Origin: Ferdinandcohnia sp047238305
Lineage (GTDB): Bacteria; Bacillota; Bacilli; Bacillales; Bacillaceae_L
Assembly (NCBI RefSeq): GCF_047238305.1
Contig: NZ_JBDFMO010000001.1
Coordinates: forward strand, 4,402,001-4,466,000
DNA length: 64,000 nt
Direction of reading: 5' to 3'
The notes beneath the pieces were generated by a model that did not search any database, was not told the DNA's origin, and saw only the letters and a list, made by a program, of their open reading frames with translations. Positions 52,679-61,455 of the stretch are shown piece by piece (positions within the stretch are counted from its first letter, which is position 1; every line of letters begins with the position of its first letter). Position numbers and translations under genes: made by a program.

Positions 52679-53579
52679 GGTATACTGATAAACCCTTTTG
52701 CGTTATATCGCCAACTACTATTCTTGGAGCTGATATACCGGTAAACACTTTTGCGGTATATCGCCAGCTACTTTTCTTGGAGCTGATATACCGGTAAACA
52801 CTTTTGCGGTATATCACCAAGTACTTTTCTTGAAGCTGATATACCGGTAAACACTTTTGCGGTATATCACCAAGTACTTTTCTTGAAGCTGATATACCGG
52901 TAAGCCCTTTTGCGGTATATCACCAAGTACTTTTTCCTACTCTGATATACCGATAAACCCTTTTGCGGTATATCACCAAGTACTTTTTCCTACTCTGATA
53001 TACCGATAAACCCTTTTGCGGTATATCGCCAAGTACTTTTCTTGGATCTGATATACCAGTGAACCCTTTTGCGGTATATCGCCAGCTACTTTTCTTGGAG
53101 CTGATATACCGCTAAACGCTTTTGCGGTATATCACCAAGTACTTTTCTTGGATCTGATATACCGGTAAACCCTTTTGCGGTATATCACCACGTACTTTTT
53201 CCTACTCTGATATACCGATAAACCCTTTTGCGGTATATCGCCAAGTACTTTTCTTGGATCTGATATACCGGTGAACCCTTTTGCGGTATATCGCCAACTA
53301 CTTTTTCCTACTCTGATATACCGATAAACCCTTTTGCGGTATATCACCAATTACTTTTCTTGGATCTGATATACCGGTGAACCCTTTTGCGGTATATCGC
53401 CAAGTACTTTTCTTGGAGCTGATATACCGGTAAACACTTTTGCGGTATATCACCAATTACTTTTTCATCAACTGATATACCGGTAAACCCTTTTGCGGTA
53501 TATCGCCAACTATTTTTTCATCAACTGATATACCGGTAAACCCTTTTCCGTCAGTCTGCCAAATGATTGATATCCGATT
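52679..53579. repeat. tandem array, 17 units of 53 bp
   Basis: Unit starts are at 52679 and then every 53 bp to 53527 without a single insertion or deletion. Each unit carries the inverted repeat GATATACCG...CGGTATATC (13-nt loop), and about half also carry CCAAG-N7-CTTGG. The first unit is degenerate and a further half-unit precedes it near 52650. 53 is not a multiple of 3, and the frames open by chance, so it is not coding. It fills the gap between pgcA and glpD. Confidence 0.95.
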
Positions 53580-53600
53580 CACTAGCCCCGTCCGTAAAAA

Positions 53601-53624
53601 AACAGACGGATTTCTCCGTCTGTT
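53601..53624 (-). terminator. glpD terminator
   Basis: Minus-strand AACAGACGGA/TCCGTCTGTT stem followed by TTTTTTT; it overlaps the stop codon. Confidence 0.88.
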
Positions 53625-55296
53625 ACATATCCTCTCCACTTGGCTCGGTTGCATCTTTTATATAGAACTCGACCTCAACTTCGTAGCCTTGTTTTTCATC
53701 TTCAGTCCAGTTAAACCGATCCGCCATGTATGCCACAATCTGTTTTTTCCATTGGTTGACCCAATCAATATTGAAGAACATGGCACCTGTTCGGCGAATG
53801 AGGAAATCGATTGGTTTAGTGACCATTTCATACTGCAGGCTATATTCAAGGGATGCAAGGATTGAAAGAGGTAGTCCTATTTCGTTTGCTTTATCCTTAG
53901 ATTCCTTCATAATCCTTATCACAGTATCAATATTCGAACCATATAATCGTGTTAGTTTATCTGCTTCCTCATGAGAGATCTGGAAATCTTTTACTAACTG
54001 CTCTACTTTTTCAGCAACAAACCCTGGATAATTTTTAGAACCGCCAATATTCCCTCCAGATATAGGAATATCCTTTGTATGACAAGGTTTAAGCCCCGCA
54101 GTATAACCTTCTTCCGCTAAAAGCTTTCCTACTTTATCTACCACGGTTTCAGCCATTTTGCGGTAACCGGTTAATTTCCCACCTGCGATTGTGATTAAAC
54201 CAGAATCGGAAACCCAGATTTCATCTTTACGTGAGATTTCAGAAGGATCCTTTCCTTCTTCATAAATCAGTGGACGTACTCCAGCCCAACTTGATTCGAT
54301 ATCAGAATCCTTTACTTTTACAGTCGGGAACATGTAGTTAATGGTGTTAATTAAATACGTACGGTCCCCTGCAGTTACTGTCGGGTGAGCTGTATCTTTA
54401 TCATAAAATGTATCCGTTGTTCCGACGTATGTCTTTCCGTCACGTGGGATTGCGAACACCATCCGTCCGTCTGGAGTATCGTAGTAAACGGCTTGCTTTA
54501 ACGGAAACTTGGATTGGTCAATGACGATATGGACACCTTTGGTAAGCCTTAAGACTTTGCCATTTTTAGAATTATCCGCTTCACGCATTGTATCTACCCA
54601 TGGGCCAGTTGCATTTACAATTTTCTTTGCGAAAATTTTATATTCTTTACCAGTCAATTGGTCGACTACGTTTACACCTTTTACTTTTTTATTTTCATAA
54701 ATAAAGGATTCCACCTTGGCATAATTAACTGCTTTTGCCCCTTTTTCAATAGCCTTTTTCATGACCTCAATGGTTAGTCGTGCATCATCTGTTCGATACT
54801 CAACATAATAGCCGCCACCTTTTAGTTCATCCTTCTTAATGAGAGGTTCCTTTGCTAGTGTTTCCTCTGCATTTAACATTGATCTTCTTTCTGACCTCTT
54901 TACTCCTGCTAAAAAATCGTAAACCCGGAGCCCAATGGATGTTGAAAATTTTCCAAATGTGCCTCCCTTATGGAGTGGCAACAGCATCCACTCAGGTGTT
55001 GTTACATGTGGACCATTTTCATACACAATTGCTCTTTCTTTACCTACCTCAGCTACTAAACCGACTTCAAACTGTTTTAAATAGCGAAGACCACCATGCA
55101 CAAGCTTTGTGGAACGGCTTGATGTTCCGGCTGCAAAGTCCTGCATTTCAACAAGGGCCGTTTTAAGTCCACGGGTTGAAGCATCAAGTTCAATTCCGGC
55201 ACCTGTGATTCCTCCACCAATAATGAATAAGTCTTGAACCTCTTTTGCCATCTCCGCTAAAATAGAACTTCTATCTAAACCTGAGAACTTCGTCAT
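53623..55296 (-). CDS. glpD: glycerol-3-phosphate dehydrogenase GlpD
   Basis: A 557-residue FAD-dependent membrane-associated enzyme that oxidises glycerol 3-phosphate to dihydroxyacetone phosphate and feeds quinones. FAD loop FIIGGGITGAGIELDASTRG near residue 23 and the C-terminal domain are complete. ATG at 55296 follows CAAGGAGTGG. A leader with a strong terminator precedes it, so expression depends on antitermination. Located downstream of glpK. Confidence 0.95.
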   Translation of the reverse strand: MTKFSGLDRSSILAEMAKEVQDLFIIGGGITGAGIELDASTRGLKTALVEMQDFAAGTSSRSTKLVHGGLRYLKQFEVGLVAEVGKERAIVYENGPHVTTPEWMLLPLHKGGTFGKFSTSIGLRVYDFLAGVKRSERRSMLNAEETLAKEPLIKKDELKGGGYYVEYRTDDARLTIEVMKKAIEKGAKAVNYAKVESFIYENKKVKGVNVVDQLTGKEYKIFAKKIVNATGPWVDTMREADNSKNGKVLRLTKGVHIVIDQSKFPLKQAVYYDTPDGRMVFAIPRDGKTYVGTTDTFYDKDTAHPTVTAGDRTYLINTINYMFPTVKVKDSDIESSWAGVRPLIYEEGKDPSEISRKDEIWVSDSGLITIAGGKLTGYRKMAETVVDKVGKLLAEEGYTAGLKPCHTKDIPISGGNIGGSKNYPGFVAEKVEQLVKDFQISHEEADKLTRLYGSNIDTVIRIMKESKDKANEIGLPLSILASLEYSLQYEMVTKPIDFLIRRTGAMFFNIDWVNQWKKQIVAYMADRFNWTEDEKQGYEVEVEFYIKDATEPSGEDM

Positions 55297-55321
55297 GATT
55301 TCCACTCCTTGAAAGAGGTAG

Positions 55322-55416
55322 AAAAAAAGAGACCACAAAAGACATTGCACAACAGTGACAATGCTTCTGCGGTCTCTCCCAATCTCCTACCGAATGATTA
55401 ACTTATCTTTATTATA
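55322..55416 (-). promoter_or_regulatory. glpD leader: promoter and terminator for antitermination
   Basis: TATAAT-type -10 (complement of 55411-55416) with TTGTCT upstream, then a leader ending in a hairpin AGAGACC/GGTCTCT (55328-55377) and TTTTTTT (55322-55328), all before the glpD start. The layout matches the GlpP-controlled leader of B. subtilis glpD. GlpP itself is not in the window. Confidence 0.75.
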
Positions 55417-55424
55417 GCATATCT

Positions 55425-56915
55425 TTATTTAAAGACAACAGCCGCATGTACTGCTTTTTTCCAGCCGTTATATAATTCATCACGCTGATTTTCACTCATT
55501 TTTGGTTCGAAGGTTTGGTCAATTGCCCATTGACTTGAAATTTCAGACTGATCCTTCCAATAGCCGACTGCTAGACCTGCTAAATAAGCAGCACCCAATG
55601 CAGTTGTTTCATTTATGACTGGTCGTTCCACCGGCACGCCTAGAATGCCACATTGAAATTCCATGAGGAAATTGTTTTTAACGGCCCCACCATCGACACG
55701 TAGTTTCTTCAAAGAAATGCCTGAATCGGCTTCCATCGCAGTTAAGACATCCTTTGTTTGGTATGCCAATGATTCCAAGGTTGCACGAATAAAATGCTCC
55801 TTTGAGGTCCCACGTGTCAGACCAAATACAGCTCCACGAACATCACTATCCCAGTATGGTGCCCCAAGTCCTACAAATGCAGGAACAACATAGACCCCAT
55901 CAGTTGATTCAACTTTCTGGGCATATCTTTCACTATCTTTTGCGTCTTTAAACATACGGAGTCCATCACGAAGCCACTGAATCGCTGAACCTGCGACAAA
56001 TATACTTCCTTCTAAAGCGTATTCAACTTTACCGTTAATTCCCCATGCGATTGTTGTCAATAATCCATGTTTAGACGGTACTGCTTTTTCACCCGTATTC
56101 ATTAGCATGAAGCAGCCTGTACCATATGTGTTTTTCACCATGCCTTTTTCATAGCAAGCTTGCCCGAAAAGAGCTGCCTGTTGGTCTCCCGCTGCACCCG
56201 CAATCGGTACCTCTTGACCAAAGAAGTGGAATGGCGCTGTCGTAGCATAAATATCCGATGATGGACGAACTTCTGGAAGCATCGACTTTGGAACAGTTAA
56301 GTGCACTAATAACTCATCGTCCCATTTTAACTCATAAATATTGTACATCAATGTTCTGGAGGCATTTGAATAGTCCGTAACATGAGCTTTTCCGCCGGAG
56401 AGCTTCCAAATTAACCATGTGTCAATCGTCCCAAATAGAAGCTTACCCGCTTCTGCCTTTTCTCGTGCACCTTCTACATTATCTAAAATCCATTTTACCT
56501 TTGTGCCTGAAAAATAAGCATCAATAAGTAGACCTGTCTTATTTTGAAATGTATCACTTAGCCCTTTTGCTTTTAGCTCCTCGCAAATTTCAGCTGTTTG
56601 ACGAGATTGCCAAACAATCGCATTGTATACAGGCTGACCCGTTTCTATATCCCAAACTACCGTGGTTTCACGTTGGTTGGTAATCCCAATTCCTGCAATT
56701 TGCTCTGGCTTTACATTCGCTTCCGATAAAACAGATGCTACAACTGATAAAATTGATCCCCAAATTTCATTTGCATTATGCTCTACCCAGCCTGGTTTTG
56801 GAAAAATTTGTGTAAACTCTTTTTGTGCCACATGAACGATTTCTCCATTTTGATTAAACAAAATGGCCCGTGAACTTGTGGTACCTTGGTCTAATGAAAG
56901 TATGTATTGCTCCAC
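55425..56915 (-). CDS. glpK: glycerol kinase GlpK
   Basis: A 496-residue FGGY kinase making glycerol 3-phosphate. SLDQGTTSSRAILF (7-20) binds phosphate; GAAGDQQAALFGQ and the C-terminal DGGAVKNNFLMEFQCGILG are conserved. His230 in FHFFGQ matches the residue that HPr phosphorylates to activate GlpK in Gram-positive bacteria. GTG start after AGGGAGG. GlpF is not adjacent, unlike the B. subtilis glpFK pair. It is followed by glpD under a separate promoter. Confidence 0.95.
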   Translation of the reverse strand: MEQYILSLDQGTTSSRAILFNQNGEIVHVAQKEFTQIFPKPGWVEHNANEIWGSILSVVASVLSEANVKPEQIAGIGITNQRETTVVWDIETGQPVYNAIVWQSRQTAEICEELKAKGLSDTFQNKTGLLIDAYFSGTKVKWILDNVEGAREKAEAGKLLFGTIDTWLIWKLSGGKAHVTDYSNASRTLMYNIYELKWDDELLVHLTVPKSMLPEVRPSSDIYATTAPFHFFGQEVPIAGAAGDQQAALFGQACYEKGMVKNTYGTGCFMLMNTGEKAVPSKHGLLTTIAWGINGKVEYALEGSIFVAGSAIQWLRDGLRMFKDAKDSERYAQKVESTDGVYVVPAFVGLGAPYWDSDVRGAVFGLTRGTSKEHFIRATLESLAYQTKDVLTAMEADSGISLKKLRVDGGAVKNNFLMEFQCGILGVPVERPVINETTALGAAYLAGLAVGYWKDQSEISSQWAIDQTFEPKMSENQRDELYNGWKKAVHAAVVFK

Positions 56916-57073
56916 CTGATTCGCCCTCCCTAAAACTTTTTCTAAGATAAAATTAACACGCTTACATGGTTTTGGCTACCTTGGGAGGCAAGATTTTTAG
57001 GTCTAAAAATAGTTTCTCAGAATAAATGTAGTAATGGTCGTTTCAAAATTACTCTTGTAAGGAGTGGAATGCT

Positions 57074-57319
57074 TTGATTGAAAAAGAGGTTACCGTAACC
57101 ATTAAGGAAGGACTACATGCGAAGCCAGCTGGAGAATTGGTACAGAATTTAAGCAGATTCACAAGTGATGTAGAATTTCTTTTGAAAAATAAATCCTATA
57201 ATGCTAAAAGTCTGTTAGGTCTAATGGGAGCTGCTATCCGAGAAGGGCAGGTCATAACGGTTCGAGTTGACGGCCCGGATGAAGAGGAAGCATTTAAGTG
57301 GATTGAGACATTCATCTAA
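57074..57319 (+). CDS. HPr-family phosphocarrier paralogue
   Basis: An 81-residue HPr-like protein with both regulatory residues in place: His15 in GLHAKPAGEL and Ser46 in NAKSLLGLMG. Arg17 of the HARPA motif is Lys here, and the region after Ser46 differs from canonical HPr. Shorter than the usual 88 residues. TTG start with AAGGAG upstream. It is divergent from glpK, whose activation site His230 is an HPr target. It is not in a ptsHI operon, so it may be a second HPr. Confidence 0.85.
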   Translation: MIEKEVTVTIKEGLHAKPAGELVQNLSRFTSDVEFLLKNKSYNAKSLLGLMGAAIREGQVITVRVDGPDEEEAFKWIETFI

Positions 57320-57332
57320 CACTTAAAATAAA

Positions 57333-57376
57333 AAACCACGATCGATATCTTTTGGTGATATTGATGATCGTGGTTT
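57333..57376. terminator. bidirectional terminator
   Basis: AAACCACGATC/GATCGTGGTTT stem with inner GATATC/GATATT pairing, between the HPr-like gene and the formylglycine enzyme gene. Confidence 0.92.
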
Positions 57377-57382
57377 TTTAGG

Positions 57383-58345
57383 TTATGCATCCTTCACACA
57401 CCGAAACCCAAGATTTCCTGTTGAACTATCAGGTGTATTTGAGCTTCTTGCTGCAACACGGTAACGATTACAATATGATTGATGACAAAGGTAAGATCCG
57501 CCTCGTGTTACTTTTGTTTTTCCAGTAGCAGGACCTTTTGGATTATCTTGTTTACTATACATATGGAAATTTGGGCTAAACCAATCCGAGCACCATTCCC
57601 ACACATTTCCGACAATATTCTTTAGCCCATAGCCGTTTGGAGGAAATGCATTAACAGGTGCAGTCGATAAATATCCGTCTACTTTCGTATTTACATTTGG
57701 AAAATCACCTTGCCAAATATTACACAGATGTTCACCGCTTGGATTTAATTCATCTCCCCAAGGATAAATTTTTTGCTCTAGGCCACCCCTCGCAGCAAAC
57801 TCCCACTCTGCCTCTGTTGGCAAACGCTTCCCAGCCCATTTACAATATCTCATTGCATCATTCCATGATATATGAATGACAGGGTGATCCATTCTATCCT
57901 CTATTGTAGAATCAGGACCTTCAGGCTTTTCCCAATATGCACCTTCTACTACCCACCACCATGGTGTTGATTCAACCTGATTTTTAACGATTTTTGCTAC
58001 TTCCTTTGAAACTAACTTATAGAACACAAAGGACCATCCAAATATTTCTGCTTCTGTTTTATATCCTGTATCATTCACAAACTCTGCAAACTGAGAATTG
58101 GTAACAGCACAAGTGTCCATATAAAATGGATTTACTTTTACATTACGAATTGGGCCTTCACCATCCGCAGGGAAACCCTCTTTCAAGTCAGTTCCCATTA
58201 AAAATTCTCCACCTGGGATATATACCATCCCATCGGTTGATGACTGGTTAATTGACCTTTTCATAGGTTCTATAGAAGCTTTTTTCTCTTGAATTTCAAT
58301 TGCTGTTCTGCTTGCTGAACAACAAGATTTTGTTTCATTACTCAT
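57383..58345 (-). CDS. formylglycine-generating enzyme (SUMF1-type)
   Basis: A 320-residue copper-dependent enzyme that converts the active-site Cys of sulfatases to formylglycine. The catalytic cysteine pair Cys287 and Cys292 lies in GGSYLCHQSYCNRYR, close to the human enzyme GGSYMCHRSYC, and the C-terminal PDSSTGNLGFRCV is complete. The N-terminal 37 residues, with a CCS motif, are an extra segment. A sulfatase gene lies 5 kb away on the same strand and is the likely client. ATG with GGAGTG upstream. Confidence 0.93.
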   Translation of the reverse strand: MSNETKSCCSASRTAIEIQEKKASIEPMKRSINQSSTDGMVYIPGGEFLMGTDLKEGFPADGEGPIRNVKVNPFYMDTCAVTNSQFAEFVNDTGYKTEAEIFGWSFVFYKLVSKEVAKIVKNQVESTPWWWVVEGAYWEKPEGPDSTIEDRMDHPVIHISWNDAMRYCKWAGKRLPTEAEWEFAARGGLEQKIYPWGDELNPSGEHLCNIWQGDFPNVNTKVDGYLSTAPVNAFPPNGYGLKNIVGNVWEWCSDWFSPNFHMYSKQDNPKGPATGKTKVTRGGSYLCHQSYCNRYRVAARSSNTPDSSTGNLGFRCVKDA

Positions 58346-58712
58346 GCTTGTTCACACTCCTACCTTTAAGAGTTCGATACTCTCGACAATCTTCCTCTTA
58401 AAAAAATCTACAATATTTACAAGAGTTCTATTATATAATTTGTTTATTCACCTTTATTCTTCCTCTAACAGCACGATATGTATTTTTTTCTTAGACTTTT
58501 GCCTTTCTTCTTCAATAAAGTGAGTTCGTTTCATAATTCAAAATGGGTTTACTAGGCTTATCTTAATACATCGAATCTTCAACTTAAACGGAACCAGTAC
58601 CTATACTTTACTCATTATTTTTTAGCCATACACTTCCTTAAAAATTAAAGTAAATATTCTGATTTATATCACTTTTATAAAATAGGAACCCTATCGTATG
58701 TGACATATTGCT

Positions 58713-58787
58713 TTAATTATTTACTAGTGGATGTCCATCAACCGTATGACCGACATGCCGTGCCATATAAATTTTTTCAGCACTAGA
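58713..58787 (-). pseudogene. 3' remnant of an unknown gene
   Basis: A minus-strand open stretch ends KIYMARHVGHTVDGHP and a stop at 58713, with protein-like composition but no start or ribosome site and no open frame further upstream. Probably the end of a decayed gene; family not recognised. Confidence 0.3.
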
Positions 58788-58919
58788 AAACGTAAAGCAA
58801 TTTGGATTTCTTTATAAGTAGCTATATAAACTGAACTAATTGACAGAATATCTAACATTGGGGCCGTGCACATTATCAGTTGTATGCGTTTTTATTTTAC
58901 AATTGCTGTTTTATTGTCT

Positions 58920-59481
58920 TTACACCGGACGACCTCTTACAATTAATTCTGGGATAAATAATATCTGTTCTATATTGTTTTAATGATTGTTAATTTCCTC
59001 AACGAGAAGGTTAATTATCTTTTTTCCCATTTCTTCGACTGGTTGAGCAATCGATGTTAATGCTGGGACCGTGATTAGTAGGAGAATAGTATTGTCAAAC
59101 TAACGATTGAAATATCTCCAGGTATCCTTAGGCCTTGCTCACGGATAGTCTGGAATGCACCCACCCACTGTTAACAAGTCATTGACCAAAAATATCGCGG
59201 TTGGTCGTTTACTACAATTTAATAACTCATTTGCAAGTTTACGTCCGTTCTAACAGACGCTTCTGCTCGTAAAATATACTCTTCTATAACCTTTAATCCC
59301 TGATCCTGATAGGCATCCCGGTATCCGTGGATTCGCAAATTACTGATACGGACATTTTCATCGAACCGATATTTGTATGTCCCAAAGATATAAGGTGATT
59401 GATAGCCAAATATCCGACTTTAAAGTCATCAATAGATACCATATTAACTGATATAGAAGGATTGTGTTTGGCAATCATCAA
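58920..59481 (-). pseudogene. decayed LacI/GalR-family regulator
   Basis: Broken pieces read as a LacI-type effector-binding domain: VSIDDFKVGYLAINHLISLGHTNI (upper piece, near 59380-59440, split here to note SLGHTNI), then LTSIAQPVEEMGKKIINLL near 59000-59060, and a C-terminus PELIVRGRP ending in TAA at 58920. Frames shift between the pieces and no intact DNA-binding domain is visible. It was likely the local regulator of the sulfatase or sugar genes. Confidence 0.75.
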
Positions 59482-59522
59482 TATATTTTTTATGTATTAA
59501 TTTTTCGATACTCTATTTTTCC

Positions 59523-59615
59523 GTGATAGGTGCTAATTTTGCCCGAGAAGGTGGTTCTATTAAAAGAAATATTCAACAAATGATAGACAATTTAAAAAGG
59601 GAGGCATTCTATTAA
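59523..59615 (+). pseudogene. 3' remnant of an unknown gene, plus strand
   Basis: Thirty plus-strand codons read GANFAREGGSIKRNIQQM followed by IDNLKREAFY and a TAA at 59613-59615. The composition is protein-like, but upstream codons are AT-rich and featureless. Likely a decayed gene end. The remaining bases of the 58346-59865 gap show no gene. Confidence 0.35.
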
Positions 59616-59865
59616 TCCAACGATATATCATTGCCTTCCTATTTTTCCAAGCAATAAGGAATTCCATTGTCTCACCCAACACAAAGTTAAAAAAATCCAA
59701 TACTAATAACCATGTAGTAACCGTCATCATTTACCCCTGACCAACAATCTAGTTCCTTTTGGCAGGTCATAAGCCCACTACTATTCCTTGTTATTAGAAT
59801 AATCTATAGGCCAACCTTTTTTATAAAACACCATTCATTTACATATATGGTGAACCTAGAAAAAT

Positions 59866-61455
59866 CTAACCACCTTTAAATGAAATGTACTCAGACGGAG
59901 ACATCCCCACATATTTTTTAAATGTTTTAAAAAAGTAACTTTTTGAATCAAACCCTAGCATTTCTGATATTCGTACAACAGACTCATTTGATTCATTTAA
60001 TAATTCAATTGCTTTTGCCATTTTAGTTTTATTAACAAAGTCAATGAAATTTTCATGGGTACTCTTTTTATAAAGTCTACTAAAATAGCTTGGATTTAAA
60101 TGAAGATAATCTGCTACCCCTTGCAACGTAATTTTCTTGTCCAAATTCATCAATACATATTTCTGCGCCTTTGCAATTTCATTCCTTTTTGGCATTTCTA
60201 CAACATTTTTTACAAGGTCTACTAACTCATTTAAGCTATCAACTAATAACCTCTGAATATCATAAATGGTTTGAGACCTTGTAACGGAATGATTCGAGTT
60301 AAAATGTTCAGGTGTAAATTGTTGGATGGAATTTAAAATAGATTTCATATCCAATATTAACTTTGTAGCCATTTCCTTCACTATATCAGGATGATATCGT
60401 TCCTTGATAATAAAGAAAATCCAATAATTTATGGTTTTACCCAATTGCTCTTTATCTTCGTTTAAAACATTTGTTTTTAATTCCTCCAATATTTTCATAT
60501 AATATGAAAATATATTTTCTGAGGAAAAATTGGTTTCTGTCATTTCTTTAATTGAGTCTTTTGGTAAATAAAATCGCTCAAGCTCAATATCTTCTAAACT
60601 CTTAATATGTTCTCTAATACCATCAGGAGAAACACTATTATTTCCTATTAAACAACTAATGGATACCTCTAATTCTTTTTTTAATTCATTCTGGACTAAT
60701 GCCATCAAATCCATTACGTTATTACTTTTGATTGCGTTTAAATCGTCCGATACTAAAAAGAGAAAAAGGACTTCTTTAAATAAAATACAAATGCATTTCC
60801 CATAAGGTCTAAGTAACTGATTTACAACGTTTTCTATCTTCCCTGTTAATAAATCGAATGAATGATTGTCTATTAATATGTTCTGAGGTTCATTAACAAA
60901 ACAGATGATAGGAGCAGTAAAAGAGGAGTTGGGATTAATCCCTAGTTCCCTTTGCATTTCCTTCCACGTTTGATTAATATCCTTTTTGCCTTCTAATAAA
61001 GATTTAATAAATTCGCCTTGAAATGCTTTCCGACTTTCCTGTTTTATTATTTCCATCCTATGCCTTACGCTACTATCTTCATCCATTTTTTCTTTTATTC
61101 TTTTAAGAATTTCAGCAATTTCATCGACCACCATTGACTCTTTTAAAATATATTCAAAAACATTTAACCTTAACGCTTGCTTTGCAAAATCAAATTCCTC
61201 ATGACAAGATATAATTATAGAATGACACTCAGGATGTATTTCCTTACTTTTACGGACGAGTTCGATTCCATTCAAGATTGGCATCCCTATGTCAGTAATA
61301 ATTAAGTCTACTTTTTCTACCTTTAAATAATTTAGCGCCTCTTCACTCTCTTGAAATACACCTACAATAAAAAAGCCCAAATCCTCCCAAGGTATCATTT
61401 TTTTTAAATATTCTAAGACTAAATAATCATCATCTACAAGAATGACACTATACAC
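59866..61455 (-). CDS. YesN-type response regulator with AraC DNA-binding domain
   Basis: A 529-residue response regulator. Receiver domain 1-120 with Asp55 (LIITDIGMP) and acidic pocket DDD at 8-10, a long helical middle, and a C-terminal AraC helix-turn-helix pair (about 425-529, ITLQGVADYLHLNPSYFSRLYKK and VVRISEMLGFDSKSYFFKTFKKYVGMSPSEY). Partner of the adjacent histidine kinase, 8 bp overlap. Such pairs usually control nearby sugar transport genes; here a sulfatase is the neighbour. Confidence 0.92.
   Translation of the reverse strand: MYSVILVDDDYLVLEYLKKMIPWEDLGFFIVGVFQESEEALNYLKVEKVDLIITDIGMPILNGIELVRKSKEIHPECHSIIISCHEEFDFAKQALRLNVFEYILKESMVVDEIAEILKRIKEKMDEDSSVRHRMEIIKQESRKAFQGEFIKSLLEGKKDINQTWKEMQRELGINPNSSFTAPIICFVNEPQNILIDNHSFDLLTGKIENVVNQLLRPYGKCICILFKEVLFLFLVSDDLNAIKSNNVMDLMALVQNELKKELEVSISCLIGNNSVSPDGIREHIKSLEDIELERFYLPKDSIKEMTETNFSSENIFSYYMKILEELKTNVLNEDKEQLGKTINYWIFFIIKERYHPDIVKEMATKLILDMKSILNSIQQFTPEHFNSNHSVTRSQTIYDIQRLLVDSLNELVDLVKNVVEMPKRNEIAKAQKYVLMNLDKKITLQGVADYLHLNPSYFSRLYKKSTHENFIDFVNKTKMAKAIELLNESNESVVRISEMLGFDSKSYFFKTFKKYVGMSPSEYISFKGG

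Noticed and set aside
53132..53350. Open reading frame inside the 53-bp array
   Set aside because: The period is not a multiple of three, so the frame reads different phases of the same repeat; it is open by chance and has no ribosome site.
52679..53579. CRISPR-like array (palindromic repeats with spacers)
   Set aside because: The parts between palindromes are not unique; they fall into a few repeated types, and the period is 53 bp with no cas genes.
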